64,000 nt of DNA, taken from the NCBI GenBank assembly GCA_934424575.1, contig CAKRXU010000002.1, positions 62,001 to 126,000 on the forward strand, written 5' to 3'. Position numbers and translations under genes: made by a program. This DNA is from an uncultured Blautia sp. GTDB taxonomy: Bacteria; Bacillota; Clostridia; Lachnospirales; Lachnospiraceae. Below the pieces are notes generated by a model. It did no database searches, was not told the origin of the DNA, and worked only from the letters and a program-made list of their open reading frames with translations. Positions 44,845 to 54,855 of this stretch are shown piece after piece; position 1 is the stretch's first letter; the number at the start of each line of letters is the position of its first letter.

Positions 44845-46065
44845 TTATCTGCCCTGACGATAGGTGCTCAAAAATTCTTTAAGTTTCTGTGAAGCAGTCT
44901 CAAGCTGCCTTGTATTCGGCAGATAAACCACACGGAAATGGTCCGGTGCACCCCAGTTGAATCCTTTGCCCGGTACAAGAAGTACCTGCTTCTCATGCAG
45001 GAAATCCAGTGCAAACTGCTCGTCATCCGTGATATTAAATTTCTCCACATCCAGTTTCGGGAAAATATAAAATGCCGCATGCGGCTTCACAACGCTGATT
45101 CCCGGGATATCCTTTAAGGCATTGTAAATGCACTCTCTCTGCTCATAAACTCTTCCACCCGGTTTCACATACTCGGCAACACTCTGATAACCACCGAGGG
45201 CAGTCTGTACGATCGCCTGTGCCGGCACATTGGAACAGAGACGCATGGAAGAAAGCATCTTGATTCCTTCTATATAACCCTTCGCACACTCCTTGGCTCC
45301 ACTTAAGATCATCCAGCCGATACGGAATCCTGCGATCATATGGGATTTGGAAAGTCCGGAAAATGTTACGCAGAATACATCCGGTGCAAGAGATGCGATC
45401 GAAGTATGCTGATATCCATCCATGACAAGACGGTCATAGATCTCATCTGAAAAAATGATCAGTTCCTTCTCTCTGGCGATCTGCGCGATCTGCTCCAGGA
45501 TTTCCTTCGGATAGACAGCACCTGTCGGATTATTCGGGTTTATGATAACGATCGCCTTGGTCCTGTCCGTGATTTTGCTTCTGATATCCTCGATATCCGG
45601 ATACCAGTCAGACTGCTCATCACAGATATAATGTACGACCTTGCCTCCAGCCAGTGTCGCAGTCGCAGTCCACAGCGGATAATCCGGTGCCGGGATCAGG
45701 ATCTCGTCTCCATTGTCCAGAAGTGCCTGCATACACAGGCTGATAAGTTCACTGACACCATTTCCTGTATAGATATCATTCATGGTCACATTCGGGATTC
45801 CACGAAGCTGTGCATACTGCATGATCGCCTTGCGGGCAGAAAAAATACCCTTGGAATCAGAATAGCCCTGTGAAGTGCGGATATTGCTCAGCATGTCCAG
45901 GATCACTTCCTGAGGAGCTGAGAAACCAAAAGGATATGGATTTCCGATATTAAGCTTCAGGATCTCCTTGCCCTCTTCCTCCATCTTCGCCGCCTCGTCA
46001 ACCACCGGTCCTCTTACATCATACAGTACATTGTCGAGCTTGGCAGATTTGTCAAATGTTCTCAT
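44845..46065 (-). CDS. Class I aminotransferase (AlaA-like)
   Basis: PLP enzyme of 406 residues, most like glutamate-pyruvate aminotransferases (AlaA). Visible are LNIGNPYPFGF near the N-terminus, the NPNNPTGAVYP motif (about 180), DEIYDRL (about 210) and the PLP-lysine segment SGLSKSHMIAGFRIGW (about 240). The ATG at 46065 has GAGGAG 8 bases upstream; a GTG nine bases earlier overlaps that site. It is divergent from gdhA, which fits a role in moving amino groups between glutamate and alanine. Confidence 0.88.
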   Translation of the reverse strand: MRTFDKSAKLDNVLYDVRGPVVDEAAKMEEEGKEILKLNIGNPYPFGFSAPQEVILDMLSNIRTSQGYSDSKGIFSARKAIMQYAQLRGIPNVTMNDIYTGNGVSELISLCMQALLDNGDEILIPAPDYPLWTATATLAGGKVVHYICDEQSDWYPDIEDIRSKITDRTKAIVIINPNNPTGAVYPKEILEQIAQIAREKELIIFSDEIYDRLVMDGYQHTSIASLAPDVFCVTFSGLSKSHMIAGFRIGWMILSGAKECAKGYIEGIKMLSSMRLCSNVPAQAIVQTALGGYQSVAEYVKPGGRVYEQRECIYNALKDIPGISVVKPHAAFYIFPKLDVEKFNITDDEQFALDFLHEKQVLLVPGKGFNWGAPDHFRVVYLPNTRQLETASQKLKEFLSTYRQGR

Positions 46066-46229
46066 TTTTTTCACTCCTCTCTGAGATTTTACATAGTTTT
46101 TACTATAATCTCATATTCAGGTCATTTTAGCAAGATGAAAAAATTGCGGATATTATTGTCATATTCATACAAATTTAGTAAGATATAAAAAAAATTAATA
46201 TTCCCCTTTTCAACTTTACCACTTTCGTG

Positions 46230-46235
46230 TATAAT
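46230..46235 (+). promoter_or_regulatory. -10 element of the gdhA promoter
   Basis: TATAAT 62 bases before the gdhA ATG; a weak TTTCAA lies at -35 distance upstream. Confidence 0.5.
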
Positions 46236-46254
46236 AGTGTCTGGGCATTTGTAA

Positions 46255-47631
<1,377 letters not shown>

Positions 47632-47663
47632 TTGATTTCCTCCTCTGCGAATCATTGATATTC

Positions 47664-47695
47664 AAAAAGCTCCGGTTTTCATGCCGGAGCTTTTT
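47664..47695. terminator. Bidirectional terminator between gdhA and sigG
   Basis: AAAAAGCTCCGG/CCGGAGCTTTTT with an 8-base loop, serving both converging genes. Confidence 0.92.
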
Positions 47696-47696
47696 G

Positions 47697-48476
47697 TTAT
47701 GGACGAAGATAATTTCTCATATTCCGAAGGGCAGTTTTTTCCAGGCGGCTGACCTGCGCCTGGGAGATCCCAATCTCTTCTGCCACTTCCATCTGCGTTT
47801 TTCCCTCATAAAACCGCATATCGATGATGTGTCTCTCCCTCTCCCCAAGGCGGTTCATCGCCTCTCTGAGTGAAAGATTTTCCAGCCAGTGATCTTCTTT
47901 GTTTTTCTTGTCACTGATCTGATCCATCACATACAGGGTGTCTCCCCCTTCAGAATATACCGGTTCAAAGAGACTGACCGGGTTCTGGATCGCATCGAGG
48001 GCGTACACGATCATCTCTTTTTCAATCCCAATTTCTTCTGCGATCTCCGCGATCGTCGGTTCCCGCAGGTTCTTTTTCATGTAACTTTCTTTGGCATAGA
48101 TTGCCTTGTACGCAATGTCACGAAGCGAACGGCTGACACGGATACTGCTGTTGTCCCGCAGATACCTCCGGATCTCCCCTATGATCATTGGCACTGCATA
48201 AGTAGAAAACTTGACCATCAAAGTCGTGTCAAAATTATCAATGGCCTTCATAAGTCCGATACAGCCGATCTGAAAAAGATCATCCGCATTTTCACTGCTG
48301 TTCTGAAATCGTTTGATCACACTTAAGACAAGCCGCAGATTCCCCTTGATGTAACGCTCTCTCGCTTCCTTATCACCGGCTTTTATCTTTTCAAAAAGTT
48401 CCTCCTTCTCCTCCGGAGCCAGAACTGGAAGACTGGCTGTGTTCACTCCGCAGATCTCAACTTTGTTTAGTGCCAT
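47697..48476 (-). CDS. sigG: Sporulation sigma factor G
   Basis: Late forespore sigma factor directing RNA polymerase to forespore genes. The 259-residue protein begins with the SigG-specific segment KVEICGVNTASLPVL (about 5-19). Region 2 (DLFQIGCIGLMKAIDNFD; FSTYAVPMIIGEIRRYLRD) and region 4 (MEVAEEIGISQAQVSRLEKTA) are intact. AAGGAGG precedes the ATG. Together with the ymxH gene upstream it shows the organism can form spores, or descends from a spore former. Confidence 0.95.
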   Translation of the reverse strand: MALNKVEICGVNTASLPVLAPEEKEELFEKIKAGDKEARERYIKGNLRLVLSVIKRFQNSSENADDLFQIGCIGLMKAIDNFDTTLMVKFSTYAVPMIIGEIRRYLRDNSSIRVSRSLRDIAYKAIYAKESYMKKNLREPTIAEIAEEIGIEKEMIVYALDAIQNPVSLFEPVYSEGGDTLYVMDQISDKKNKEDHWLENLSLREAMNRLGERERHIIDMRFYEGKTQMEVAEEIGISQAQVSRLEKTALRNMRNYLRP

Positions 48477-48592
48477 CGAAATATCCTCCTTATTTCAGTT
48501 GGTACTAAAGATGATTCTCAGGGAGGATATGAAATATTCTTTTTTGCGAAAAATATAAAAAATATAAGTCCTTGACAGTTTTACAAAAGGTA

Positions 48593-48844
48593 CTATCTGT
48601 GAGGACATTTTTCTTCCGGGAGCTCCACCAGTATAATATCTCCTCCGATCTGACGGACGCTGCTCCAGGGGATGATAAATTCACTTTCCCGTCCCCAGAA
48701 ACAGCAGAATCTGCCAGGTCCGGGAACGATCAGCGCTGTGATCTTTCCGCTTCTTTCATCAAATTCAAGATCGATCGGACAACCAAGACTCCTGCAGGTA
48801 CGGATATTTATGATCTCTTTTTGCCTTAATTCGCAAAGACGCAT
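48593..48844 (-). CDS. ymxH: YlmC/YmxH-family sporulation protein (PRC-barrel)
   Basis: 83 residues. A small PRC-barrel-like protein with the family pattern LRQKEIINIRTCRSLG, then DLEFDERSGKITALIVPG and IPWSSVRQIGGDIILVEL. Molecular function is unknown; the family is conserved in endospore formers. It lies just upstream of sigG on the same strand. The ribosome site is poor. Confidence 0.85.
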   Translation of the reverse strand: MRLCELRQKEIINIRTCRSLGCPIDLEFDERSGKITALIVPGPGRFCCFWGRESEFIIPWSSVRQIGGDIILVELPEEKCPHR

Positions 48845-48904
48845 ACAGACACCATTTTTTCAAAAATATATGCAGAAAATACAGGAAATATACCCTGTAA
48901 TTTA

Positions 48905-48934
48905 TTGACATTAGTCGAAAAAATACAGTATAAT
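48905..48934 (+). promoter_or_regulatory. Promoter of nrdR
   Basis: TTGACA (48905-48910), 18-base spacer, TATAAT (48929-48934), about 33 bases before the GTG start. Confidence 0.85.
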
Positions 48935-48966
48935 TAGCCCATAAAAGGGAAAAGAGGGATAATACC

Positions 48967-49419
48967 GTGAGATGCCCATTTTGTAATCAGGATAATACCA
49001 AGGTCGTTGATTCCAGACCTGTCGAAGATACCAATGCGATCCGCAGGAGAAGGATGTGTGAATCCTGCGGCAAGAGATTTACCACTTATGAGAAGGTTGA
49101 GACCATCCCGTTAAGTGTGATCAAGAAGGATCAGACAAGAGAAGCTTATCACCGTTCCAAGATCCAGGACGGTGTTCTTCGTGCGTGCTACAAGCGCCCG
49201 ATCCCGATCGAGAAGATTGAGTCTATGATCGATTCCATCGAGGGGTCTATTTTTGAGAGCGCGGATAAGGAGATTTCCAGTACGCGGATTGGCGAGATCG
49301 TTATGGAGCATTTGAAGGATCTTGATGCCGTTGCTTATGTGCGGTTTGCGTCGGTGTATCGTGAGTTTAAGGATGTTAGTACTTTTATGGATGAGTTGAA
49401 GAAGTTTATGGAACCGTAA
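48967..49419 (+). CDS. nrdR: Transcriptional repressor NrdR
   Basis: Zinc-ribbon/ATP-cone repressor of ribonucleotide reductase genes, 150 residues. The zinc ribbon has CPFCNQDNTKVVDSRP (about 3-18) and CESCGKRF (about 31-38). The ATP-cone begins at PLSVIKKDQTREAYHRSKI. The start is a GTG (48967) after AGAGGG; the nearby ATG is in another frame. It has its own promoter and a terminator at 49438-49461. Confidence 0.95.
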   Translation: MRCPFCNQDNTKVVDSRPVEDTNAIRRRRMCESCGKRFTTYEKVETIPLSVIKKDQTREAYHRSKIQDGVLRACYKRPIPIEKIESMIDSIEGSIFESADKEISSTRIGEIVMEHLKDLDAVAYVRFASVYREFKDVSTFMDELKKFMEP

Positions 49420-49437
49420 GGTACTTCCTTTGGATCC

Positions 49438-49461
49438 GTCAATTTGTATTGACATTTTTTT
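49438..49461 (+). terminator. Terminator of nrdR
   Basis: GTCAAT/ATTGAC with a 4-base loop followed by a T7 tract. Confidence 0.75.
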
Positions 49462-49504
49462 GTTAAGGTGGTTGCCTTGTAGACTTTTTTTATATTGGGA
49501 TATA

Positions 49505-49988
49505 AGCAAACCGTCAGGGGACGTCGCCCGTCCCCTGACCACCCCTGGGCTGAATGTTTGACGGGAATTTTGTCTTGTGGGGGAGCCTTAGAAAAATTCT
49601 CCTGGTGTTTCAAGCCGGGAAACTTTCGTATGAATGGTATTGCAGTATATAGGGATAGCAGGATTCTTCTCTTTTGTATGGGGAAGGTGTCCTGCTATTT
49701 TTTCATATTATTGGTTGACGTCGGGTTTGTGCGCGCCAGTAGGTATGCTACTGGAAACCAGCAGGGACACACAAAATGCCACGAAACACCGTCCCCACCG
49801 GCACCCCTGCATGTTGCAGACGCAGGCACCCAGAGCCACGGTGCAAATTGGAATCCCATTTATACGAAAGTCTCCCGACTTGTTGCACCAAGAGAATTTT
49901 TCAAAGAGCACCCCACACGACCAAATTTCCGTCAAACACCCAGCCGAGGGGTGGCGAGGGGACTGGCGAAGTCCTTTCGCGGTTTGCT
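49505..49988. mobile_element. 484-bp non-coding element with ~140-bp terminal inverted repeats
   Basis: It begins AGCAAACCG and ends CGGTTTGCT. The two arms (about 49505-49650 and 49845-49988) stay alignable as inverted copies over about 140 bases, with many substitutions. The centre holds a terminator-like hairpin ATAGCAGGA/TCCTGCTAT followed by TTTTTT (49665-49703) and a CCAGTAG/CTACTGG hairpin. No credible gene. It looks like an old MITE between nrdR and the PPK2 gene. Target duplication is not obvious. Confidence 0.65.
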
Positions 49989-50055
49989 CTGCTCCCAAGC
50001 ATCCAAATCCCCAGGATTAAAGGAAATAATAAAAAACAGGGATAATAAGGGCATC

Positions 50056-50083
50056 AAAAAAAGCCCTTATTTCAGGGCTTTTT
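50056..50083 (-). terminator. Terminator overlapping the PPK2 stop codon
   Basis: On the minus strand AAAAAGCCC, loop containing the TAA stop, GGGCTTTTTTT. The hairpin uses the last three codons of the gene. Confidence 0.85.
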
Positions 50084-51548
50084 CCAACTCTTTAATCACA
50101 ATTTTGAGTGCCTTAATGCGCGCATACCTCTTATCCACCGACTCAAGAATATGCCACGGCGCATAAGTCGTACTAGTCTTCTTGAGCATCTCATTAACCG
50201 CCTCCTCATACTGATCCCATTTCTCACGGTTTCTCCAGTCCTCATCCGTGATCTTCCATTGTTTCTCAGGATTGTTCTGACGGTCATTAAACCGTGCAAG
50301 CTGTGTATCCTTGTCGATCTGAACCCAGAATTTGATGATCACAGCTCCCCAGTCGGACAGTTCTTTCTCAAATTCGTTCATTTCATTGTAGGCACGTTTC
50401 CAGTCATTTTCACTGCAGAATCCTTCCAGTCGCTCCACCATGACGCGTCCATACCAGGTACGGTCAAAAATTGCGATATGACCGTCCTTTGGAAGTCTCG
50501 TCCAGAAACGCCACAGATAATGGCGGGCTTTTTCGTGTGGTTCCGGGCTGGCGATCGGATGCACCTCATATCCGCGTGGATCGAGTGCACCTGTGATCCT
50601 CTTGATGTTTCCGCCCTTGCCGGCAGCATCCCATCCTTCGTATGTGATGATCACCGGAATCCGTTTACGGTAGAGACGGTTGTGGAGTTCACTTAATTTA
50701 CTCTGGAGTTTCTTAAGTTCCTTGTCATATTCCTCATCATCGATCGTCTTGCCGGTAAGCTCAACATCTGCCAGTTTCGGCATCTTTACCAGTGGGAAGA
50801 TATTCTGAAGGATCGGAACGGAATGACTCTGGTTCTGGAGGGCAACTTCAATACTGCTCACCAGTGTATCCATCACCTGTAATTCTGCCCATTTCTTGTC
50901 CCTGGCGTCTATGATATACCATGGAGAGGTCGATGCATTCGTATCCTTGAGATAGCGGTCATAGACTTTCTCGCATTTGCGGTAATGTTCCTGCTGCCAT
51001 TTGTCGAATTCTGACACTCTCCAGCGTGTATCCTGACTGGAACAGAGTTTATCCATGCGGAATTTCTGCTCTTCTTTGTCGATCTGCATAAAGAACTTGA
51101 GCACCAGATAACCATTATCCGTAAGCTGACGCTCAAACCGGCGGATGCTCTCGATCCGCTTCTCATAATCCTCTCCGGTCAGTTCCTTACGAAGCACTTC
51201 CTGCGTTGTCTGCTCCATCCATCCGGAATCCAGAAAAGTAAATTTGCCCTGCTCCGGGATCTGGCACATGTAGCGGTAAAGAAATGGTCTGCGCAGTTCC
51301 TCCTCAGACGGAGCTGACATCGTCGCCACCTTAAAAAATCTCGGGTCGATGTTCTTGATCACCTTGCCGATCATACTGCCCTTACCGGCAGCACTCCATC
51401 CCTCAAAAAGCACCAGCACCGGAAGTTTATGCTCCTTGATCTTCATCTGGAGATCATAAAGTTTCTTTCTTGCCGCATCGAGCTGCTGTTTCAGTTCTTC
51501 TTTCTCGGGAGCTTCTCCCGGTATCCATGTTTTCAGCAAAAAACGCAC
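50067..51548 (-). CDS. Polyphosphate:AMP/ADP phosphotransferase (two-domain PPK2)
   Basis: Uses polyphosphate to phosphorylate nucleotides. The 493-residue protein has two PPK2 domains. The N-terminal one has Walker A EGWSAAGKGSMI (about 49-60), but its Walker B region reads LDSGWMEQ. The C-terminal one has EGWDAAGKGGNI (about 303-314) and the intact FDRTWYGRVMVERLEGF, so catalysis probably resides there, as known for class II PPK2 enzymes. The start is a GTG with a weak GGGG site. Works with ppk1 at 37.7 kb, by inference. Its terminator overlaps the stop. Confidence 0.92.
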   Translation of the reverse strand: MRFLLKTWIPGEAPEKEELKQQLDAARKKLYDLQMKIKEHKLPVLVLFEGWSAAGKGSMIGKVIKNIDPRFFKVATMSAPSEEELRRPFLYRYMCQIPEQGKFTFLDSGWMEQTTQEVLRKELTGEDYEKRIESIRRFERQLTDNGYLVLKFFMQIDKEEQKFRMDKLCSSQDTRWRVSEFDKWQQEHYRKCEKVYDRYLKDTNASTSPWYIIDARDKKWAELQVMDTLVSSIEVALQNQSHSVPILQNIFPLVKMPKLADVELTGKTIDDEEYDKELKKLQSKLSELHNRLYRKRIPVIITYEGWDAAGKGGNIKRITGALDPRGYEVHPIASPEPHEKARHYLWRFWTRLPKDGHIAIFDRTWYGRVMVERLEGFCSENDWKRAYNEMNEFEKELSDWGAVIIKFWVQIDKDTQLARFNDRQNNPEKQWKITDEDWRNREKWDQYEEAVNEMLKKTSTTYAPWHILESVDKRYARIKALKIVIKELEKALK

Positions 51549-51567
51549 CCCATTTCTTATTATTTTA

Positions 51568-52539
51568 TTATATATTGATCAGAGAATATCCAAGTTTCAC
51601 CTCTCTGACCGCTGTTTCACCCTGTCCCATCATTTCGATCAGCATCTCCACTGCCATCTCACCGCTCTTCTCATAAGAAAAATGCACGGTAGGAATCGGC
51701 GGTGTGATCACTCTCGCGATCTCAGAATCTCCATGTCCCGCAACCAGGATATCCTCCGGGACTTTCTTTCCATGCTCTCTCAGGTAGCGGACGGCTCCGG
51801 CAGCCATGGTATCTGTCGCACAGATGACTGCATCAAGATCCGGATACTTCGCAAGCAGTTCTCCTGCCTTTTCATAACCGGAATCAGAAGTAAATGCAGA
51901 AATCACCTTCTGCTGTGCCGCCTTCTCTATGCCGGCTTTTTTTACGGCATCTTCATAACCGCCAAAACGTTCTGCACCGACTGCCTTGTCCTGCATGATC
52001 GCGCCGATATATCCCGGATTCTTCCTTCCCATATCAAGAACGGCTTCTGTGAGATCTTTGGTAGCGTGATAATCATCATGGTATACACAGCAATGACCGG
52101 AATACTGCTGGCCCACCAGGATCACCGGTACAGACAGGTTCTTAAGGATCTTCTTATGCTCGGCGGTCACTACTGTCGCAGCGAGGATCACGCCGTCCAC
52201 CTGCTTGTCGTTAAAAGCAGAAAGATATTCCAGTTCTTTCTTCGGATCATTCTGTGTCACCGCGAGGAGCATCTGATAACCGCTCTCATTCAGGACAGAG
52301 AGAACTCCTTCTACGATCTTGCCTATGGATGCGGATGCGATCTTTGGTACGATCACACCGATCATTTTTGTTTTTTTGGTACGGAGTGTCTGTGCCTGGA
52401 TGGAAGGGCGATAGCCTGTCTGCTCTACAACTTTGCGGATCGCCTCTTTCTTCTCTTCTGAAATATATCCGTTGTTAAAGTAACGGGAAACTGCCGCACT
52501 GGACACACCTGCTAATTTTGCTATTTCACTTATATTCAT
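51568..52539 (-). CDS. LacI-family transcriptional repressor
   Basis: 323 residues. The helix-turn-helix ISEIAKLAGVSSAAVSRYFNNGYIS (about 3-27) has a hinge and a periplasmic-binding-protein-like sensor (GVIVPKIASASIGKIVEGVL onwards). The recognition helix SSAAVSRYF is close to the sucrose/fructo-oligosaccharide repressor type. It lies downstream of the PTS gene on the same strand, with its own weak promoter. Four LacI-type sites around the PTS and HAD promoters are its likely targets. Inducer unknown, possibly a PTS sugar phosphate. Confidence 0.9.
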   Translation of the reverse strand: MNISEIAKLAGVSSAAVSRYFNNGYISEEKKEAIRKVVEQTGYRPSIQAQTLRTKKTKMIGVIVPKIASASIGKIVEGVLSVLNESGYQMLLAVTQNDPKKELEYLSAFNDKQVDGVILAATVVTAEHKKILKNLSVPVILVGQQYSGHCCVYHDDYHATKDLTEAVLDMGRKNPGYIGAIMQDKAVGAERFGGYEDAVKKAGIEKAAQQKVISAFTSDSGYEKAGELLAKYPDLDAVICATDTMAAGAVRYLREHGKKVPEDILVAGHGDSEIARVITPPIPTVHFSYEKSGEMAVEMLIEMMGQGETAVREVKLGYSLINI

Positions 52540-52587
52540 GCTTTTTCCCCTTTGCTGTAGTATAACACAATTTTTCGATTGTTACTA

Positions 52588-52619
52588 TGCATTTTCTGTG
52601 TTCATCCTGCATTTTCTGT
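52588..52619. repeat. Tandem 12-bp direct repeats upstream of the lacI-type gene
   Basis: TGCATTTTCTGT at 52588-52599 and again at 52608-52619, a 20-bp period (two helical turns), upstream of the putative lacI promoter. May be a regulator site. Confidence 0.55.
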
Positions 52620-52667
52620 AATATAATAAAAATTTCTGATATTTTCACCATTTTACTCAGTTCAAGC

Positions 52668-52722
52668 CAAAAAGGCACTGTCAAATACGGATCTAATCCA
52701 GAAATCTGACAGTGCCTTCTTT
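52668..52722. terminator. Terminator of the PTS gene
   Basis: AAGGCACTGTCA/TGACAGTGCCTT with a 23-base loop and flanking A/T tracts. Confidence 0.88.
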
Positions 52723-52738
52723 TATTTATTATTTAATT

Positions 52739-54661
52739 TTATACGGTAAAGACTTCTTCCAGTCTCTTAGTCTTTCCTGTCTTTACTACTTTGAATTCCG
52801 GATAATCATCACTGTTTGTCAGAAGCACTGCCGCTACCGGGCTGTATCCGGCTGCTTTGATCTTTGCGATGTCAAATGTCATCAGTTTCTGACCTGCTTT
52901 GACTTTCTGTCCTTCTTCTACCAGAAGCTCAAATCCGTCGCCCTTCATGTTTACAGTGTCAACACCTACGTGGATCAGGACTTCCATATCTGCCGGTCCT
53001 GTGATACCGATTGCATGTTTTGTATCTGTTACAGAAGAGATCTCGCCGTCAAACGGAGCCACGACAACGCCTTCTTCCGGGTCGATTCCGACACCGTCAC
53101 CGAGAACGCCTGCTGCAAAAGTATCATCCGGGATCTCATTTCTCGGAACGATCGTTCCCTGGATCGGTGCATACAATTTCTTTGCTGTACCGTCTACGGT
53201 TACTTCCTGTGTTGCTTCTTCTGCTGTTTCTTTTACAGGTTCTGCTGCCGGAGCGTCATCTGTCTTTGCTGCTGTCACTTTGGCATCTTCCGGATCTTCC
53301 TTCCAGGTGAACCAGGTCAGTGCGAATGCTACTGCGAAGGAAACTGCCAGCATGATCGCATACTGTGCGGAATAATCCAGTGTGGTAAGGAATCCCGGGA
53401 TTCCTGTAACTCCGTAAGAAGTTGCTCCAATGTGGAAAATGGATCCAAGCAGGGCTCCAACGGCACCACCTGCCATACCACATACAAGAGGTTTCATGAA
53501 ACGAAGGTTTACACCGAAGATCGCCGGCTCTGTAATTCCAAGTGCTGCGGATAATGCAGACGGGATGGAAACGGATTTGGTCTTGTAGTTTCTTGCTTTG
53601 AGGCCGACTGCGAGGCAGGCAGCTCCCTGTGCAAAGTTTGCTGCGGATGCGATCGGCATCCAGATATTCAGCCCGTCAGAAGCAAGCATACCTGCTTCAA
53701 TTACATTGTACATGTGGTGGATACCGCAGACTACTGTGAGCGGATAGATCGCACCCATGATCATTGCTCCGATTCCGTGTCCTACTGTGATGATCCAGGA
53801 CGCAAATTCAAGCACATAAGTTTCTGCTGTGGAGAATACCGGTCCGATCAGTCCGATGGTAAGGAAACCTGTGATCAGTACGGTACAAAGTGGTGTTACA
53901 AAAAGATCGATCATCTCCGGAACATGTTTATGCAGCCAGTTCTCCAGCTTACACATGATCCAGACTGCGATGATGACAGGAATTACATGACCCTGATATC
54001 CAACCTGTCTGATGGAAAATCCAAACAGATGCCATACCGGGATATCAGCCGCATCCATAGATGCTACAGACCATGCGTTGATAAGGTTCGGGTGGATCAT
54101 GATCATACCGATGACTGCGCCCAGGAAAATATTTCCTCCGAATACTCTTGCCGCAGATACTGCGATCAGGATCGGCAGGAAGGTAAATGCTGTGTTTGCA
54201 AACAGGTCAAGGATCCCATACCAGTCGCTTCCTGCAAATGCAGGCATTGCCTTACCAAGTGCCTCTACCAGTCCCATCATAAGACCAGATGCTACGATTG
54301 CCGGAAGGATCGGCACAAAAACATCTCCCAGTGCCTTGATCATCCGCTTGAATACCGGCTGTTTCGCTGCCGCTGCTGCCTTCACTTCTTCTTTGGTCGC
54401 TGCGGTCATTCCGCTGACCTTGAGGAATTCATCGTATACCTTATTTACTGTGCCGGTTCCGATGATGAGCTGAAGCTGTCCGTTGTTACTGAAAACACCT
54501 TTCACACCATCGATGTTCTCAAGTTTCTTCATATCGATCTTGCTGTTGTCTACCGTTACCAGACGCAGTCTCGTTGCACAATGTGCCGCACTTACAAGAT
54601 TGGATCTGCCGCCAACGGTATCAAAGATTTCTTTTGCACACTTTGCATAATCCATTGCCAT
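52739..54661 (-). CDS. PTS sugar transporter EIIBCA (sucrose/beta-glucoside family)
   Basis: Imports and phosphorylates a sugar, 640 residues in B-C-A order. EIIB has the phospho-Cys in SAAHCATRLRL (about 27). EIIC (about 105-460) has about 10 membrane segments and the substrate motif GITEPAIFGVNLRF. EIIA (about 500-640) has the phospho-His in MEVLIHVGVDTV and KAGQKLMTFD. Sequence style is closest to sucrose/trehalose permeases; specificity is not proven, and no sucrose-6-phosphate hydrolase is in the window. It has its own promoter with paired LacI operators. Confidence 0.9.
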   Translation of the reverse strand: MAMDYAKCAKEIFDTVGGRSNLVSAAHCATRLRLVTVDNSKIDMKKLENIDGVKGVFSNNGQLQLIIGTGTVNKVYDEFLKVSGMTAATKEEVKAAAAAKQPVFKRMIKALGDVFVPILPAIVASGLMMGLVEALGKAMPAFAGSDWYGILDLFANTAFTFLPILIAVSAARVFGGNIFLGAVIGMIMIHPNLINAWSVASMDAADIPVWHLFGFSIRQVGYQGHVIPVIIAVWIMCKLENWLHKHVPEMIDLFVTPLCTVLITGFLTIGLIGPVFSTAETYVLEFASWIITVGHGIGAMIMGAIYPLTVVCGIHHMYNVIEAGMLASDGLNIWMPIASAANFAQGAACLAVGLKARNYKTKSVSIPSALSAALGITEPAIFGVNLRFMKPLVCGMAGGAVGALLGSIFHIGATSYGVTGIPGFLTTLDYSAQYAIMLAVSFAVAFALTWFTWKEDPEDAKVTAAKTDDAPAAEPVKETAEEATQEVTVDGTAKKLYAPIQGTIVPRNEIPDDTFAAGVLGDGVGIDPEEGVVVAPFDGEISSVTDTKHAIGITGPADMEVLIHVGVDTVNMKGDGFELLVEEGQKVKAGQKLMTFDIAKIKAAGYSPVAAVLLTNSDDYPEFKVVKTGKTKRLEEVFTV

Positions 54662-54703
54662 TTTCTCTCCCTCTTTCCTTTGTTTTTGCTTTGCGCTCTT
54701 GTG

Positions 54704-54817
54704 TGAAATCGTTTACATTTCGTATTTTTAATATAACCCTTTTTGTTTCATTTGTAAACTGGCATTTCAGCCAAACATCAAAGGTCATTTTTGTGCATAT
54801 TTCTGTAATCGTTTTCA
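54704..54817 (-). promoter_or_regulatory. PTS promoter flanked by two LacI-type operators
   Basis: Minus strand TTTACA (54753-54758), 17-base spacer, TATATT (54730-54735). Operators TGAAATCGTTTACA (54704-54717) and TGTAATCGTTTTCA (54804-54817) have centres exactly 100 bp apart, one downstream of -10 and one upstream of -35. The same layout recurs at 55715-55825. Confidence 0.8.
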
Positions 54818-54855
54818 CCTCCTGTATGCAGTCTTTGAAGGACCGCATAAAAGCA

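Noticed and set aside
49495..50166. 223-codon plus-strand frame across the inverted-repeat element
   Set aside because: Runs through both arms of the palindrome and into the PPK2 gene antisense; composition is not protein-like.
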